This document shows, piece after piece, positions 23,760 through 34,830 of a stretch of DNA of 64,000 bases. Below the pieces are notes generated by a model that searched no databases, had not been told where the DNA came from, and saw only the letters and a list, made by a program, of their open reading frames with translations. Origin of the DNA: Trochalopteron elliotii (Eukaryota; Chordata; Aves; Passeriformes; Leiothrichidae); contig JANPWX010000550.1 of NCBI GenBank assembly GCA_024734555.1, forward strand, positions 455,196 to 519,195. The letters run 5' to 3'. The number at the start of each line of letters is the position of its first letter. Within the stretch, counting starts at the first letter, position 1. Position numbers and translations under genes: made by a program.

Positions 23760-26700
23760 CACACACTGGGCATACACAACATGCACACCAGCTCTGGAGA
23801 CCTTTGGGATGGTCCAGGAGGAGACATTCCCCACAGGCTGCTGAGACAACCAAGACCAGGCCAATCCCAACTCCCACCCTCCCACGTGGCCTGTGGCAAT
23901 GGCCCCACCAAACCCAAACCCTGAAAGAGCCAGAGGATTTACAGCAAACAGGAACAGGCCTGGAGTTGACAGCCTCAATGCCCAGCACCAGGGCTAAGCC
24001 TCCTTTCCAGGGAAGTCATGTCTCATCAAGCCTTGGCTGAGCCCTGGTCCAGGCTGGGGCTTGCCCAGCTTCCCAGGGCAGCCTGGCTGGTGACTAATTA
24101 ATTACCCCTGACTAATAATCACCTCTTCCCTCCATCCTGGCACTTCTGCTGGCACCCACTCATTTGGCACAAAGCCCCTTGGATTCCCTTCCCTCGGCGA
24201 CCCCGCTGCTCCACCAAACGTGGGCAGAGCTGGTCCAGAGCCTTCAGGGATGGACAAGGAGCCTCCCATTAAACCTCCAGGTTTTTGGGAGCTACCTCCA
24301 GCTACAACCACCACCAGCAGCTGTGCCTGTCTCCAGGTGTGCCAACCTGTGCCCCCCTGCATTCCCATTTAGAGGTGCACTGCATTTTCCCCATCTCACT
24401 TCATCTCTATGGTTTAATTAATCACAAACAGAAATTCAGGGGAGGGTACCTAGGACAGCACACAGCCATTAAATAAAATATAAACACCTCATCCATACTT
24501 AACATCAGGTTTGATCTGCACTGTTTTCCTTTCCTTTTTCAAGGTGATTTGCAATTTCTTTGGTTGCATTTTGGGAAGGGGAGGGCTGACTTACTGCGTA
24601 ATCTCATTTTTGATCTATTATTAAATGCCTGCTTTCTTTTTGCTTTTTTTTTTACCCTTTCTCCTGGAAGCCAGAAGCCCCAGCAGGAATTACAGCCAGA
24701 AAGGAAGGTGAACTGAGAAATGAAAGCTGTGAGAGAAAGAATTGCTTGGGCTTTTGTTTGAAATTTTCAGAGTTTTCTGATTTTCGGTCGGAAAAAATCT
24801 CAGATTGGCAAACCAAGGCCAGAGACAGGACTCAGTGGAAGTCTGGAACAGGACCACAGCACATGAGGGCAGTGGCACTCGAGGCAGCCAGGAATGTTGG
24901 ATTTTTTACCATTTTGATACCATCTGAAGGTGGATCCGTTCCTAAGGCAACGCTGGAGATCCATCAGGTCTGATGAATGATTTTCATCACTCTTTTCGCC
25001 TCCTTCCAGCCCCTCTACATCACTGGCAGCGATTCCCCCTTCTGCTGTGTTTCAGAAACAAGGAGTTTCTCCTCCTTTGGCACCAGGACTCTCTCCCACC
25101 TCCCAGCCAGATGAGTGGAAAGCGAGCCTGGCTTTGCTGCCAGCTCCTGCTGGGAGCTGGATGCTCCCCTTGCCACAACGGCCACTTGGCTGGCCAGAAA
25201 ATCGTCCCCCTGTGGAGCCACATGGCCAGACTGGGTTCCCCAGCTCCCCAGTGGAGCCTCTGCTCTCATATCTGGAGCTGACACAGGCTCATCCAGAGAT
25301 CATCCACTGGCAGCCCCAGAGAAGGGCAGATGCTCGTTAGCATTTCCTATTAATTGAATTAATTAGTTTAACAATTTCCTGTTAATTTCCTATCATAATG
25401 ATTGCCTTATTAACTAATAGGAAAAAAGGCATCATTTCACCAGCAGGAATGTGACTCAGTGACAGACACAGCCACCAAAGCTATTTTTTGGGGGGAAAAT
25501 AATAGTTTTTTAAGTGCCTTTGTTTTCAAAGAGTGGCCCACGCAAGCAGCTGAGGGTTTTGCAGCTGAACTGGACAAGTTCAGACTCATTCTGAAGGAAA
25601 AAGCATCCCTGGGCCACATTCCATAGAAAACTCCCTGGTTTTTCCAAGGGAACATAGAAAGGGCAGGAATACAGGACCCACAGCCCATAGCTCCATCTCC
25701 TTCTGCAACTGGACATCCCAGTACCTCCTCCCTGGAAAATCCAGGGGATGTTTGGGGAAGAAATCCAAAAAATGGCACATCTGGAAAGAGCCATCCCTGG
25801 CTGGGAGCAGGCAGCAGATGTGAACATCCATCTGACAACCACCAGTGCCCACCACTCCTTGTGCATTTGAAGGGCCACCAGGACCTCTCCTGGTCCTGCT
25901 GCAAAACTCATCAGACTTCTGCTTGACCATTTCCAGGCAGCTGCTTCCAGGGCCCACCAGAGACCAACTATAGATAAATAATAATAAAAATTAATAATAA
26001 AAACAAACACTGACATGGGACTGGAAACCCTTTCCTCATTCCCAAGGGAAAAATAGAAGAGAAAAATAGAAGAAATGAAGGAAACAGTTGTGAAACTTCA
26101 ATTTCAACTCACCCAAGAGTCACAAAATCCTTTTTTGGGATCCCCAGTGACCAAATCACAGCTGCCACATAAATTGATGTTGGTGACATGGGAGCAGATG
26201 TTCCCTCACCTTCATATTTTTGCTGGATACAACTGATTCAAGTTTCTGGGCACAAAACCAGTTGGAGAGAGCCTGTTCCCAGAGATGCATGTCTGCTAAA
26301 AACACCAGAGCTGGATTGCCACTGTGACAGGAGGGATGTATGTGCCACCTCCTTCCTCCACCTCCAGCCTTGAATCCCATCCTGCCTTCCCTTAAACTCA
26401 GCAAAAAGGAGCCAAATCAAAGCAACTGTCTGCATTTGGCTTTATCTGCTACAAAATGTCAAACTCTTCAACAAGCATTGCAACATTTCCATCCTCCCTC
26501 CCTCCAAAGCAGGAAGACTGGTACAAAGAAGCCAAAAATGTATCAGAAAAAAAAGAGAAAGCATCACCAGCCAGGAATAGACTGAAGCTGGAGGTCCCTC
26601 TTGGAAAACAAAGGGTCCTGCAGGGGAAAAACTCACCTGAGTTTCTCCACATTCCCTTGTGTCACCTCTGAACTTGCTTCCCATGCATCCATTTATATGA

Positions 26701-27825
26701 AAATGTGACTGCACATGTGGCATGCTGGAAATATTGTGACTAATGGATGGAACCTGTGCAACGTGTCAAAATCTTCCCTCTCTCCTGATGTAACAGCATT
26801 TCACATTGCACTTGAGACACTGGCACCTACGTTTAATCTGTTTTCTTGTAAGAGGATGGAATGCATTTAATGAATTACAGCGATTTTGTGTCTCACCAGT
26901 AGATTCTGTGCTGGTGTCACTGCAGAGAAGCCACAGGTTCCCCCAGGCCATTGCTATGGGATCAACAGGCTCTCATCCCCCATTATTTATTTCGGAAGAA
27001 CACATCAGGGCACAATACATCATTTGATTTTGATTTTTTTTTCCCCCTGCTAATACCCCATTTTTCCCATCTCTGGTCTTTGGTGGCCCTGGACTGCATC
27101 TCCTCATCACTCCAGCATGCCCACAGTGCCCATCCTGCATTGCTGGGACTGCTCAGGGTCTTCCAGCAGGGAGAAAGCTCTTGCCCAGGGTTTCTCTGGG
27201 ACCATTTATAGTCTCAAAACAGTGATATGTGCCAGCACCTCCACCCCTGAAATCCCCCCAGTGAACATTCCTGTGATCACAGCTGGGCTCCAGCACCCAG
27301 ACCTGGCAAAGTCTGCAGCAGTGGAGACGGGCAGAGAAGCACCTCAGCACCTTTTGCTTTTCAGCAGGGATAAAAGTCCCCGTGTTTTCCCTCCTTTGCA
27401 GCATCCTTTCCCTCCCGAGCTGAGCAGCGCTGCCCGCGGAGCCGGCACATCCCTGGGCAGAGCAGAGCCAAGTCAGCCGTGCTCACACCTTCCACGTCTG
27501 CAGCATCTCAGCCCGGAGCAGAAACCCTGCAAAGCCCCTTCCTGCAGCCGCCGAGGCGAGAAACACCCAGAGAAAAGCCCGAGGGAGGCAGAGGACAGAG
27601 CAGCCTCCGCGGGGAGCCAGGTTTGCCCCAAGGAGCAGAAGTTTCTTTGCTCGGCCACTGAGGCAGGTTTGACGGTGAAGGTTGGACGGGGCTGTAGGGA
27701 GCCCAGACTGCCCAGAGCAGAGCGGAACACAAAGAAACCCAGCCCCAGCATGATGAAATACAAGTTTATTTGCTTTAGCTCGGGTCCAGCTTCCCTCCGT
27801 GGCTCAGGAAAAATTACTTTAGCGC
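23760..27825. other. Non-coding stretch, GC rising to the right
   Basis: No gene or mobile element recognised. GC content and CpG frequency rise from about 27.1 kb. A plus-strand open frame of 238 codons (27117-27833) lies in this GC-rich slope and is treated as chance. Confidence 0.45.
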
Positions 27826-27829
27826 TGCT

Positions 27830-28670
27830 CTGACTGGGGTCTTTCGTGCAAACCGGGTTTTTAACCAACTCAAAACACAACTCAAGAGAGACGGCGAGTC
27901 CTGAGCACCCCGAGATGCAGCACGGAGGGAGACCTGATCAGGGAAACCGGGACCAGAGCATCCTGACTTCTCCAAGTCCTCCTGCTCTGCCCACACTCTC
28001 CTGGTTCACATCCCAGACACGGAGTTAACGCGGCTGAACGATGAGAGGTACCACGACACCGGCGCTGCCGAGATGCCTCTTTAAGGGCAGCCCAAACCAT
28101 TCCTCTCCTCTCGGGGATCGCTCGCCTCCCTCTCTGACCATTCCCGGCTCCCCTCCCTGCAGGGATTTCGCCTTGTTCCACAGAAGCCTTTCCAAAGCCT
28201 CCGATTTTCCTTGCATTCCCCATGGCCCAAATTGCCAAACTCGAACGCAACTTTCACCGGGGGGCAGAGCAGCCCCCCCCCCCGCCCGCTGTTTCATCGC
28301 AGCCGTCACATTAAATTAATTTATGTTGCACCATCCCGGCGCAGCGGGAGAGGAGCCGCTGCCACCCCAGGGCCACCGGCACGAGTTTCCCCGTGGAAAC
28401 TTTGGGGACCTGGATAAAAACCCACTCCCCCCTCCAAAAGAAGGCAGCTGCCGGCTCAGCCAGGGTTCATCCCGCTGGAAAAAGCCTCAGTCCCCAAACA
28501 CCAGTCCCAGAGCCCCAGGGACAAGCCCAGCCCCCGGGACATCTCCAGCCCGGGATAAGGAGGGGAAAGGAGGAGGAGGAGGAGGAGGATGGGTCCCCTC
28601 CAAGAAGAACCCATCCCGGGAGGGGCTGGTGCCTCCCCCCGGCTGAGTCCGGGGAACCCCTCCCGTGGGG
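27830..28670. promoter_or_regulatory. CpG-rich stretch leading into the 29.0-kb promoter
   Basis: Locally CpG-rich and GC-rich, with a (GGA)n run at about 28567-28590. It is followed by an A-rich low-complexity block (28690-28830, including a 19-A tract). I see no start codon or splice pattern that defines a gene here. It probably belongs to the same promoter region as 28865-29070. Confidence 0.45.
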
Positions 28671-28989
28671 CGGGGAGTGATTATAAAGTAGAATAAAATA
28701 AAGAAATAAAATATTAAAATAAATGGGGGCGGGGAGGGGGTTGGGAATTAAAAGAAAAGCCAAACTAAAAAAAAAAAAAAAAAAAATTGAAAAACAACAG
28801 AAAATAAATCCAATAAAACAACATACCATAAAACCGAAATGAAATTAAATAATACCTTTGCCTCCTGAAGTGTCCCGGCGAGCGGCGCTTACCTGGCGGA
28901 GGGGCCGCGCTGCCCCGCGGAGCTCCGCGCTGTCCCTGCGGCCGCAGCCCGGCGTGCGGAGCCCGCCGAGCCCCCCGGCCCCACTCGCT

Positions 28990-29001
28990 GCATTCTGGGA
29001 A
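28990..29001 (-). promoter_or_regulatory. ZNF143 / Staf core motif
   Basis: TTCCCAGAATGC on the minus strand is the core of the Staf-binding site found in many CpG-island promoters. Confidence 0.6.
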
Positions 29002-29024
29002 GCGGCGCCCAAAAATGGGGGCGC

Positions 29025-29039
29025 GGTGCCCTCTGGTGG
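29025..29039 (-). promoter_or_regulatory. CTCF site
   Basis: CCACCAGAGGGCACC on the minus strand fits the vertebrate CTCF core consensus at every informative position. Orientation (minus) is relevant because CTCF loops form between convergent sites. Confidence 0.7.
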
Positions 29040-29114
29040 CACCTTCTGGGTGTGGGGTCCCCTCGGGTGAGAAGGGACGACCCTGGGACCCACAGGGAGA
29101 TTTGGGGTTCTGCT

Positions 29115-29490
29115 AGGGTGTTTGTATTAATGTATGTCGCTATATGTCTGTGTATGTATATACGTGGTGGTTTATGTTCATATGTATTCGTATATAGTCA
29201 TATATGTTCATATATAGTTATATATAGTCATGTATATTCATGTATATTCAGGTATATTCATGTATATTCATATAAATATTCGCATACCTTTATATATATT
29301 CATATATGTGTGTGTATGTCTATGTATGTAATTTTATGGATATCTCGTATGCATCTATTTTATGTGTATATATATATTTATATATACGTGTATATGTGTA
29401 TGTATGTAATTTTATGGATATCTCGTATGCATCTATTTTATGTGCAGATGTGTATATATATTTTTATATATATGTTTGTGTATGTGTAAA
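29115..29490. repeat. AT-rich TATG/CATA microsatellite block
   Basis: Irregular TATGTA, CATATA and TATATA repeats over about 370 bases. A 46-base segment ending ATCTATTTTATGTG occurs twice (about 29320-29365 and 29399-29444), showing a recent internal duplication of about 79 bases. Confidence 0.9.
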
Positions 29491-29499
29491 AACTTAGAA

Positions 29500-29870
29500 T
29501 CTCAGAATGTTTTGCTTTAGAAGGGACCTTAAATATCACATTATTCTACCCCCTGCCATGGGCAGGGACATCTACTATCCCAGGTTGTTCCAAGCCCTAT
29601 CCAACCTGACCTTGGACACTTGCAGGGATCCAGGGGCAGCCACATCTTCTCTGGGAATTCTATTCCAGGCCCTCCCCACCCTCACAGCCAGGAATTCCTT
29701 CCCAACATCCCATCTATCCCTGCCCTCTGGCAGTGGGAAGCCATTCCCTGTGTCCTGTCCCTGCACATCCCTTGTCCCAAGTCCCTCTCCAGCTCTCCTG
29801 GAGCCCCTTTAAGCACTGAAAGCTCTGAGATCTCTCCAGAGCCTTCTTTTCTCTGTGCCCATTCTCAGGC
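29500..29870 (-). mobile_element. CR1 LINE 3' fragment (longest single copy)
   Basis: About 370 bases of reverse-complement CR1, from the 3' tail (AATCTCAGAATGTTTTGC on plus) through GCCATGGGCAGGGACA, GGATCCAGGGGCAGCCACA and CCAGGAATTCCTTCCC to the CTCTCCAGAGCCTTCTTTTC motif. It is the longest continuous CR1 match outside SCARA5. Confidence 0.93.
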
Positions 29871-29879
29871 AGAACCCAA

Positions 29880-31080
29880 AAAGGTGTCTTAAAACACCTC
29901 TGGAAAATAAGTGGGAAGCACTGGTTTGGAGAGGAAGGGGCAGATGTTGGGGCACATCAGCTCTTGGGGTGAAACTCATGGCTGGAGGTGTGAGATTCAG
30001 AGTATTCCCCTTGTGAGAACTTGCTGGACACACATATAGAGTGGTCTGGAGTTAGAGAAATGTATAGATTGATGGATTGGAAATGTATAGATTGATGGAC
30101 TGGAAATGTATGGATTGATGGACTGGGTGTACCCACGGGTGTTGCAGGAGGATGTGGGGCCAGGGTGGGTTTGGGGACCCTGGGTCACAGCCCCAGTCCT
30201 GACTCTCTCTACCCTGCTTCTCCTCTCCTCTGTGCCCAGGCTGTTTGGAAAAAGTAATTAATGCATCTCAGGTGGGTAATTAATTCATCTCAGGTGGATA
30301 ATTAATGCAGCTCCATAGCAGAATCACCTAAATATTAACGAGACTTTGTGGCTTGACCTTCGTGGGTCAGCACTGCAGTGGCTTTGCTCTGCTGAGCCCA
30401 GCACTGGGATTCTGCTTGGAGGCCAACCAAAAACTCAGCAAAACCCTGGGGAAAAGTGATCCCACACCCAGCCATGGTGAGATCACCCCAAAAATGGGAT
30501 TAAAGCCCAAATACTGCTCTGGAAGTGGGACCTCACAAGCCTTGATCCACATTCCCAGTTTGCATCAAGATCCACTAAGGTAATTCCTGGGTTTTTTCTG
30601 ACAGGAGAAGCAACAGCAGGTCATGGTCAAGACCTGGAAAAGAGCCACCAGTGACAAGAGAGGAGAATTGCTGAAGGACTCTGAGGAAAAACAGAGGCAC
30701 AGCAATCAGGTGCGTGCACACCTGGAGCTCCAACTTGTCTCTCTTCCACGGCAAGAGAAGCCTCACAGGACGGACGTGGCTTTCTGATGCCACCTTGTGT
30801 CTGCTGCAAATGTGACGTGACATTTCAGACCCTGCCAGTAGCTTGTTCTGACTCAAAAAGCTTCTTTTTCAACCAAATTCCCCATTTTGCAGCCTCTATT
30901 CCCATTATGTCTTTCTACAGGCTCCTGTTTCTTCCTAGGAGCAGGGATGTGACCCTGTGGATATCAGAGTCCCTGTCCCAATCACCATTTGGCCACATTC
31001 TGGGGAGGGCTAAGAGTATTTCTCAAACCCCAGGAAATGTCTTTCAGGAAAGGAAATGAAATCTTGCAATTTCTGTGAAG
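29880..31080. other. Intergenic or intronic stretch
   Basis: A 24-base unit is repeated about three times near 30055-30125 (AAATGTATAGATTGATGGA). The repeated AATTAATnCATCTCAGGTGG block (30253-30310) is another short duplication. An exon-like segment at 30605-30709 is listed separately. If ESCO2 is intact in this bird this interval should lie inside the gene, but its conserved zinc-finger exon is not seen. Confidence 0.4.
30605..30709 (+). CDS. Unidentified candidate exon (35 codons)
   Basis: Strong acceptor (GGGTTTTTTCTGACAG) and a good donor (AATCAG then GTGCGT) bound 105 bases that are open in one frame with phase 0 at both ends. The peptide is hydrophilic and lysine/glutamate/glutamine-rich (starts EKQQQVMVKTWKRA, ends DSEEKQRHSNQ). 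It lies on the same strand as the ESCO2 exon 2.7 kb away, so it may be a poorly conserved ESCO2 N-terminal exon. I cannot align it to any ESCO2 sequence I know. At least one other frame contains a stop. Chance splice-like signals remain possible. Confidence 0.3.
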
Positions 31081-31084
31081 ATCA

Positions 31085-32650
31085 GTTGGGCAAAGTTTGG
31101 GCCATTTCTGTGCATTTTCTCTCATCTCTTTCACTTCTCTTGTTTTGTTTTTTTTTTTCCTTCAGAATTTTCTTGCATCACTATAGGGAATTTCATTTCT
31201 TCAGTTGCTCAGTCTGTCTTTTTGTTCACCATTCTTGCCTGATTTCGGGATATCAATGGCAATAATTTTGGCAAGGTTCTGTCTGTTTTCACTACTCCTC
31301 ATTTCATCTCTGTCCATTAGATTTCAATCATGCCATTTGCAGGTTTTCAGAATTTTTTTTCAATTAAATTTGATTTGATCATATCTCCTTTTCAAAGTGT
31401 TTGTTTCACTTTCTTCTCTGACTTCAGGATTTCATTCCCTTTTCCTGAAAGGAAAAATTTCCTTTCCTCTTTCCTCTTTCCTCTTTCCTCTTTCCTCTTT
31501 CCTCTTTCCTCATCACTTGGGCAAGGTTTCAGCCATTTCCATGCATTTCATGTTATCTCCTTCACTTTTCTTGTTTTTCCATTTTTTTCAGAATTTTCCA
31601 CCATCATTATGGGGCATTTCATTTATTCAATTACTACTCCTGTCTTCTTATTTACATTTCTTGCCTGATTTGGGCAAGTCAGTGGGAATAATTCTGGAAG
31701 TTTTCTGTCCCTTTCACTGCTCCTTATTTCATCTCAGCCTATTTGGTTGTAATCATGTAACTTACAGTTTTCTGGGTTTTTTGCAACCTCAATTAATTTG
31801 ACCATACCTCCTTTCCAGAGTGTTTGTTCCACTTTCTTCTCTGATTTCAAGATTTCATTTCCATTCCATAAAAGAAATTAAAAGCTTTGGTCCCTTTCCT
31901 TGCAATTCTTGTAATGCAATTCAATTTTTTGATTTTCATACGGTTTCAAAATTTTTCCTTTTTTATGTATGGTTTCATTTCTGCAAAAACTTATCCTCTT
32001 TGTTTATATACATTTCTTCCATGATTCCTGGATTTGATTTGGAGAAATTTTAGAAAGTTTTGGGCCTTTTCACTGCCCTTCATTTCATCTCAGGCCATTT
32101 AGTCATAATCATTCCATTTCAAAATTTTTGGCTTTTTTTCCATGGCACTGTTTTGATCATATCTCCTTTCCACAGTGTTTGTTTGACTTAGTCCTCTCAT
32201 TTCAAGATTTCGTTCCCTTTCATGAAAGGAAGACTTTCCCTTCAGAAAAGGGAACAAAATCTTGTGATTTCAATGAGGATTCATTGGGCAAGCTTTGGTG
32301 CATTTCCCTGCACTTCTGGTCATCCCAATCACTTTGGTGGTTTTCACCAGGTTTTGGAAATTTTCCCATCTTTTATTAAACATTTCATGGCTTCCAGTTC
32401 TTCTCCTCTCTCTTGACTTGCATTTCACCCCAGATTCCAGGACTTGTATTGGAGTAATTGTGGCAAGTTTTGGGCCTTTTCACCGCCTCTCATTTCATCT
32501 CAGGCCATTTGGTGATAATCACTTCATTTCCAAATTTTCTCATATTTTTCACTTACAATTTTTTTCCTCATATCTCCTTTCCCGAGCGTTTGTTCCACTT
32601 GCTTCTCTGAATTCAAGATTTCAATGAGGATTCATTGGGCAAGCTTCCCT
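31085..32650. repeat. T-rich tandem repeat with ~350-430-bp unit, four to five copies
   Basis: The motif TTGGGCAAG(G/C)TTT recurs near 31087, 31516, 32284 and 32635. Between these the order repeats: a TTTCA/CTTTTCTTG block, then CTTGCCTGATTT, then TTTTCACT(G)CTCCTCATTTCATCTCAG, then CCATTTGGT-ATAATCAT, then CATATCTCCTTTCC, GTGTTTGTTCCACTT, and TCTCTGATTTCAAGATTTCA. A third copy starts near 31890. Copies are clearly diverged from one another. The strand is strongly pyrimidine-biased. No homology to a known mobile element was recognised. Confidence 0.75.
31459..31512. repeat. (TTTCCTC)n microsatellite
   Basis: Seven to eight copies of a 7-base pyrimidine unit nested in the larger T-rich tandem repeat. 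It is a homopurine/homopyrimidine tract able to form triplex DNA. Confidence 0.95.
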
Positions 32651-33360
32651 TCACATTTCCAGGAATTGCCATTCCATTTCCTGGCATTCCCATCCCTGTT
32701 TTCCCTGGATTTCCCCTCCCTCCCCTGCTTTTTTGGGAATTCCTGTATCCCATCCCCATTTTCTAGAATTCCCATCCGTGCTTCCTCTGGGAATTCACAG
32801 CCTCCTGGAATTCCCATCCTGTTTTCCTGGGTATTCCCATCTTTTTTCCCTGAATTCCTATCCCATTTTTTAGAATTCCCATTCATTTTTCTGACATTCC
32901 CATCCCATTTCCCTGGGATTTCTTATCCGTGTTTTCTCATCTTTTTCCTGGAATTCCTGTCTAGTTCCCTGGGATTTCCCCTGCCATTTCCTTGGGATTT
33001 CCATCCCAGTTTTCCCAGGGAATTCTCATCCCTGTTTTCCTGGAATCACATCCTCATTTTCCCAAAATTCCATCTGTTTTCCTTGGAATCTTATACCATT
33101 TTCCAGAAACTGCCATCCCTGTTTTCCCTGGAATTCCCATCCATGTTTTTCCCTGGAATCAAATCCCAGTTTTCCCTGGAATTGCCATCCATTTTTCCCA
33201 GTATTCCCATCCCATTTTCCAGACTTCCCTCCCCATTTCCCAGAATTCCCATCCCTTTTTTGCCTTGAATCCCATCCCTGTTTCCCCAGAATTCCATCCC
33301 CATTTCCTGTAATTCCCATCCCATTCCCAGCATTCCCATCCCGTTTTTCCAGCAATTCCT
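32650..33360. repeat. Minisatellite, GGAATTCCCATCCC-type unit
   Basis: About 25 diverged copies of a 22-32-base unit (GAATTCCCATCCC plus a TGTTTTCC(C)TG spacer). Pyrimidine-rich on plus. It ends at the splice acceptor of the ESCO2 exon, so it forms the intron directly upstream of that exon. Confidence 0.9.
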
Positions 33361-33367
33361 GGCACAG

Positions 33368-33526
33368 GTGGTTGTGGAGCTGGTGGATTCCAAGCTGGGA
33401 TTCCCAGGATCATCCACGGCCTCATTCCCAGGATCTCTCCGGCTCCCAGAGAATTCCTGGATTTATCTCTTTGTGGGAACCAGGAAATGCATCCTGGGCT
33501 GGCTGGTGGCCAAGAGCATCCAACAG
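33368..33526 (+). CDS. ESCO2: ESCO2, single exon of the acetyltransferase domain (partial gene)
   Basis: ESCO2 acetylates SMC3 in S phase so that cohesin holds sister chromatids. This exon has an acceptor (CTGGCACAG at 33367), 53 codons with phase 0 at both ends, and a donor (CAACAG then GTTGGT). It aligns with the start of the GNAT-type domain of human ESCO2: ELVDSKLGF against ELVDNELGF, and YLFVGTRKCILGWLVAKSIQQ-like residues against the [21 protein letters not shown] strand pair. As I recall the human gene, the matching exon also runs phase 0 to phase 0 and ends at the same glutamine. The bird exon has a longer proline/serine-rich linker between the two blocks. Neither the zinc-finger exon upstream nor the two catalytic exons downstream are found. 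The position, left of and convergent with PBK, is the expected synteny. It could also be a relic exon of a broken copy. Confidence 0.75.
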
Positions 33527-33529
33527 GTT

Positions 33530-34150
33530 GGTAATTAGCAGGATTGGGAGTGGAATTGGAATCACTGGGATCATCTGGATTGGGATTGGGATCATTGGGA
33601 TCAGCAGGACTGAGATTGGGATCCGTGGGATCAGGAGCAGGATTGGGGTGAGCTGAGATCAGGATAATTGTGATCAGGATTGGGATCAGGATTGGAATCA
33701 TCAGGATTGGGGTTGGGATCATCATGTTTGGGATCACGATTTGGACTGGAATCTTTGGGATCATGGGGATTGGAATTGGGATCATTGGGATTAGGATTGG
33801 AGTCAGTAGGATCAGGATCATGGGGATCACAATCGGAATCATCAGGATTATCAGGATTGGCATCGAGATTGGGATCATCATCGGGGTTGGGATCGGGATC
33901 CACGGGATCAGGATTGGGATTGGAATCATTGAGATCACAGGGATTGAGATTGGGATCATCATGATTGGGATTGAGAGTGAGATTGGGATTCTCGGGATCA
34001 GGATCCACAGGATTGTGATTGGGATCATCCTGATAAGGATGGGGATCGGGATCATTGGGATTGGGATCATTGGGATCAGCGTCATTGGGATTGGGATTGT
34101 CAGGATTCAGATTGGGATCATTGGGATCAGGATTGGGATTGTTGGGATCC
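33530..34150. repeat. GGGATTGGGATC-type minisatellite
   Basis: Irregular array of 6- and 12-18-base units (GGGATTG, GGGATCA, GGATTGGAATC). The plus strand carries many GGG runs at short spacing and has quadruplex potential. It begins four bases after the ESCO2 exon donor. Confidence 0.92.
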
Positions 34151-34199
34151 CCAGGCCCGGCCTGAGTTCCCAAGACGCTGGAAAAGCTGGGATCCAGAG

Positions 34200-34600
34200 G
34201 GGCCTGCTGAGATCCCATGGGAATTCTGAGCTCCCTTGGGAGTCCTTCATTCCTTCCCTTTCCTTGGGGATTCTTCCCTTCCTTTGGGAATCCCCTATTC
34301 CCTTGGGAATTCTTCTTTAAATCCCTTCCAAATCCTTCACTCCCTTGGGAATCCCTGCCTTCGATTCCCCTGGCAATCCTTCATTCCCTTTGGGAATCCT
34401 TCTCTTTCCTGTGGGAATCTTCCCTTGGGAATCCTTCATTCCTTCCCTTCTTTGGGAATCTTTCCCTTTCCTTCCCTTTGAAATTCTTCCTTTCCCAGAA
34501 TCCCTCATTCCCTTGGGAATCCTCCCCTCAATCCCTTCCCTTGGGAATGCTCCTTTCCTTTGGGAATCTCCCTCAGGAATTGCTTCCCACTCACTTCCCA
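34200..34600. repeat. CCCTTGGGAATCCTT-type minisatellite
   Basis: About 18 copies of a 20-24-base unit (CCCTTGGGAATCCTTCATT). No gene within. Confidence 0.92.
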
Positions 34601-34604
34601 TCCA

Positions 34605-34830
34605 GTTGCTGTGTTCCACTAGAAATCCTGGAATTCTGCCAGGATTCCCTTGGAATTCCTTGGTTTTCCTGGGCTGTTTTTTGGGATTTCAGTTCGTTGG
34701 GCTCAGGGATTTGTTAATGAAACGTTTCCCATTCTCTTGGCATTGTGCTGGGAATTCCTTCCCGAGGCTTTTCCAACAGGATTTGCACCTGGAGCCTCCC
34801 TGGGCCCTCCCAGGGAAGAAATTCCAAGGG
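34605..34830. other. Unique island between two arrays
   Basis: About 225 bases of non-repetitive sequence. A pyrimidine-rich acceptor-like signal (GGGATTTCAG near 34690) precedes an open plus-strand frame of more than 50 codons. It matches neither the remaining ESCO2 exons nor PBK, so I give it no function. Confidence 0.4.

Larger units (their letters stand above)
28865..29070 (-). promoter_or_regulatory. CpG-island promoter / boundary element with minus-strand donor
   Basis: A 200-base CpG-rich block. On the minus strand it has, in order, a CTCF site, a ZNF143/Staf core and a strong splice donor (CCGCCAG then GTAAGC, exon end at 28893). This looks like a short non-coding first exon of a leftward gene. 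CCDC25, the expected left neighbour, is the obvious candidate, but no CCDC25 coding exon is seen. Staf/ZNF143 sites favour bidirectional promoters, so ESCO2 could start here to the right. The element also sits at the change from quiet DNA on the left to tandem-array-rich DNA on the right. Confidence 0.6.

Noticed and set aside
26215..26250. Minus-strand 36-base candidate exon (KLESVVSSKNMK) with good splice signals
   Set aside because: Too short to judge and without neighbours; such AG-GT pairs occur by chance in this much sequence.
27117..27833. 238-codon plus-strand frame in the GC-rich slope
   Set aside because: No recognisable domain; such lengths arise by chance in GC-rich DNA. Composition is Pro/Ser/Arg-rich as expected from GC bias.
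28990..29070. Assigning the 29.0-kb promoter to CCDC25
   Set aside because: Synteny suggests it, but no CCDC25 coding exon was found to the left, so the gene name was not used in the annotation.
32624..33268. 214-codon plus-strand frame upstream of the ESCO2 exon
   Set aside because: Phe/Pro/Ser-rich translation of the GGAATTCCCATCCC array; no resemblance to ESCO2.
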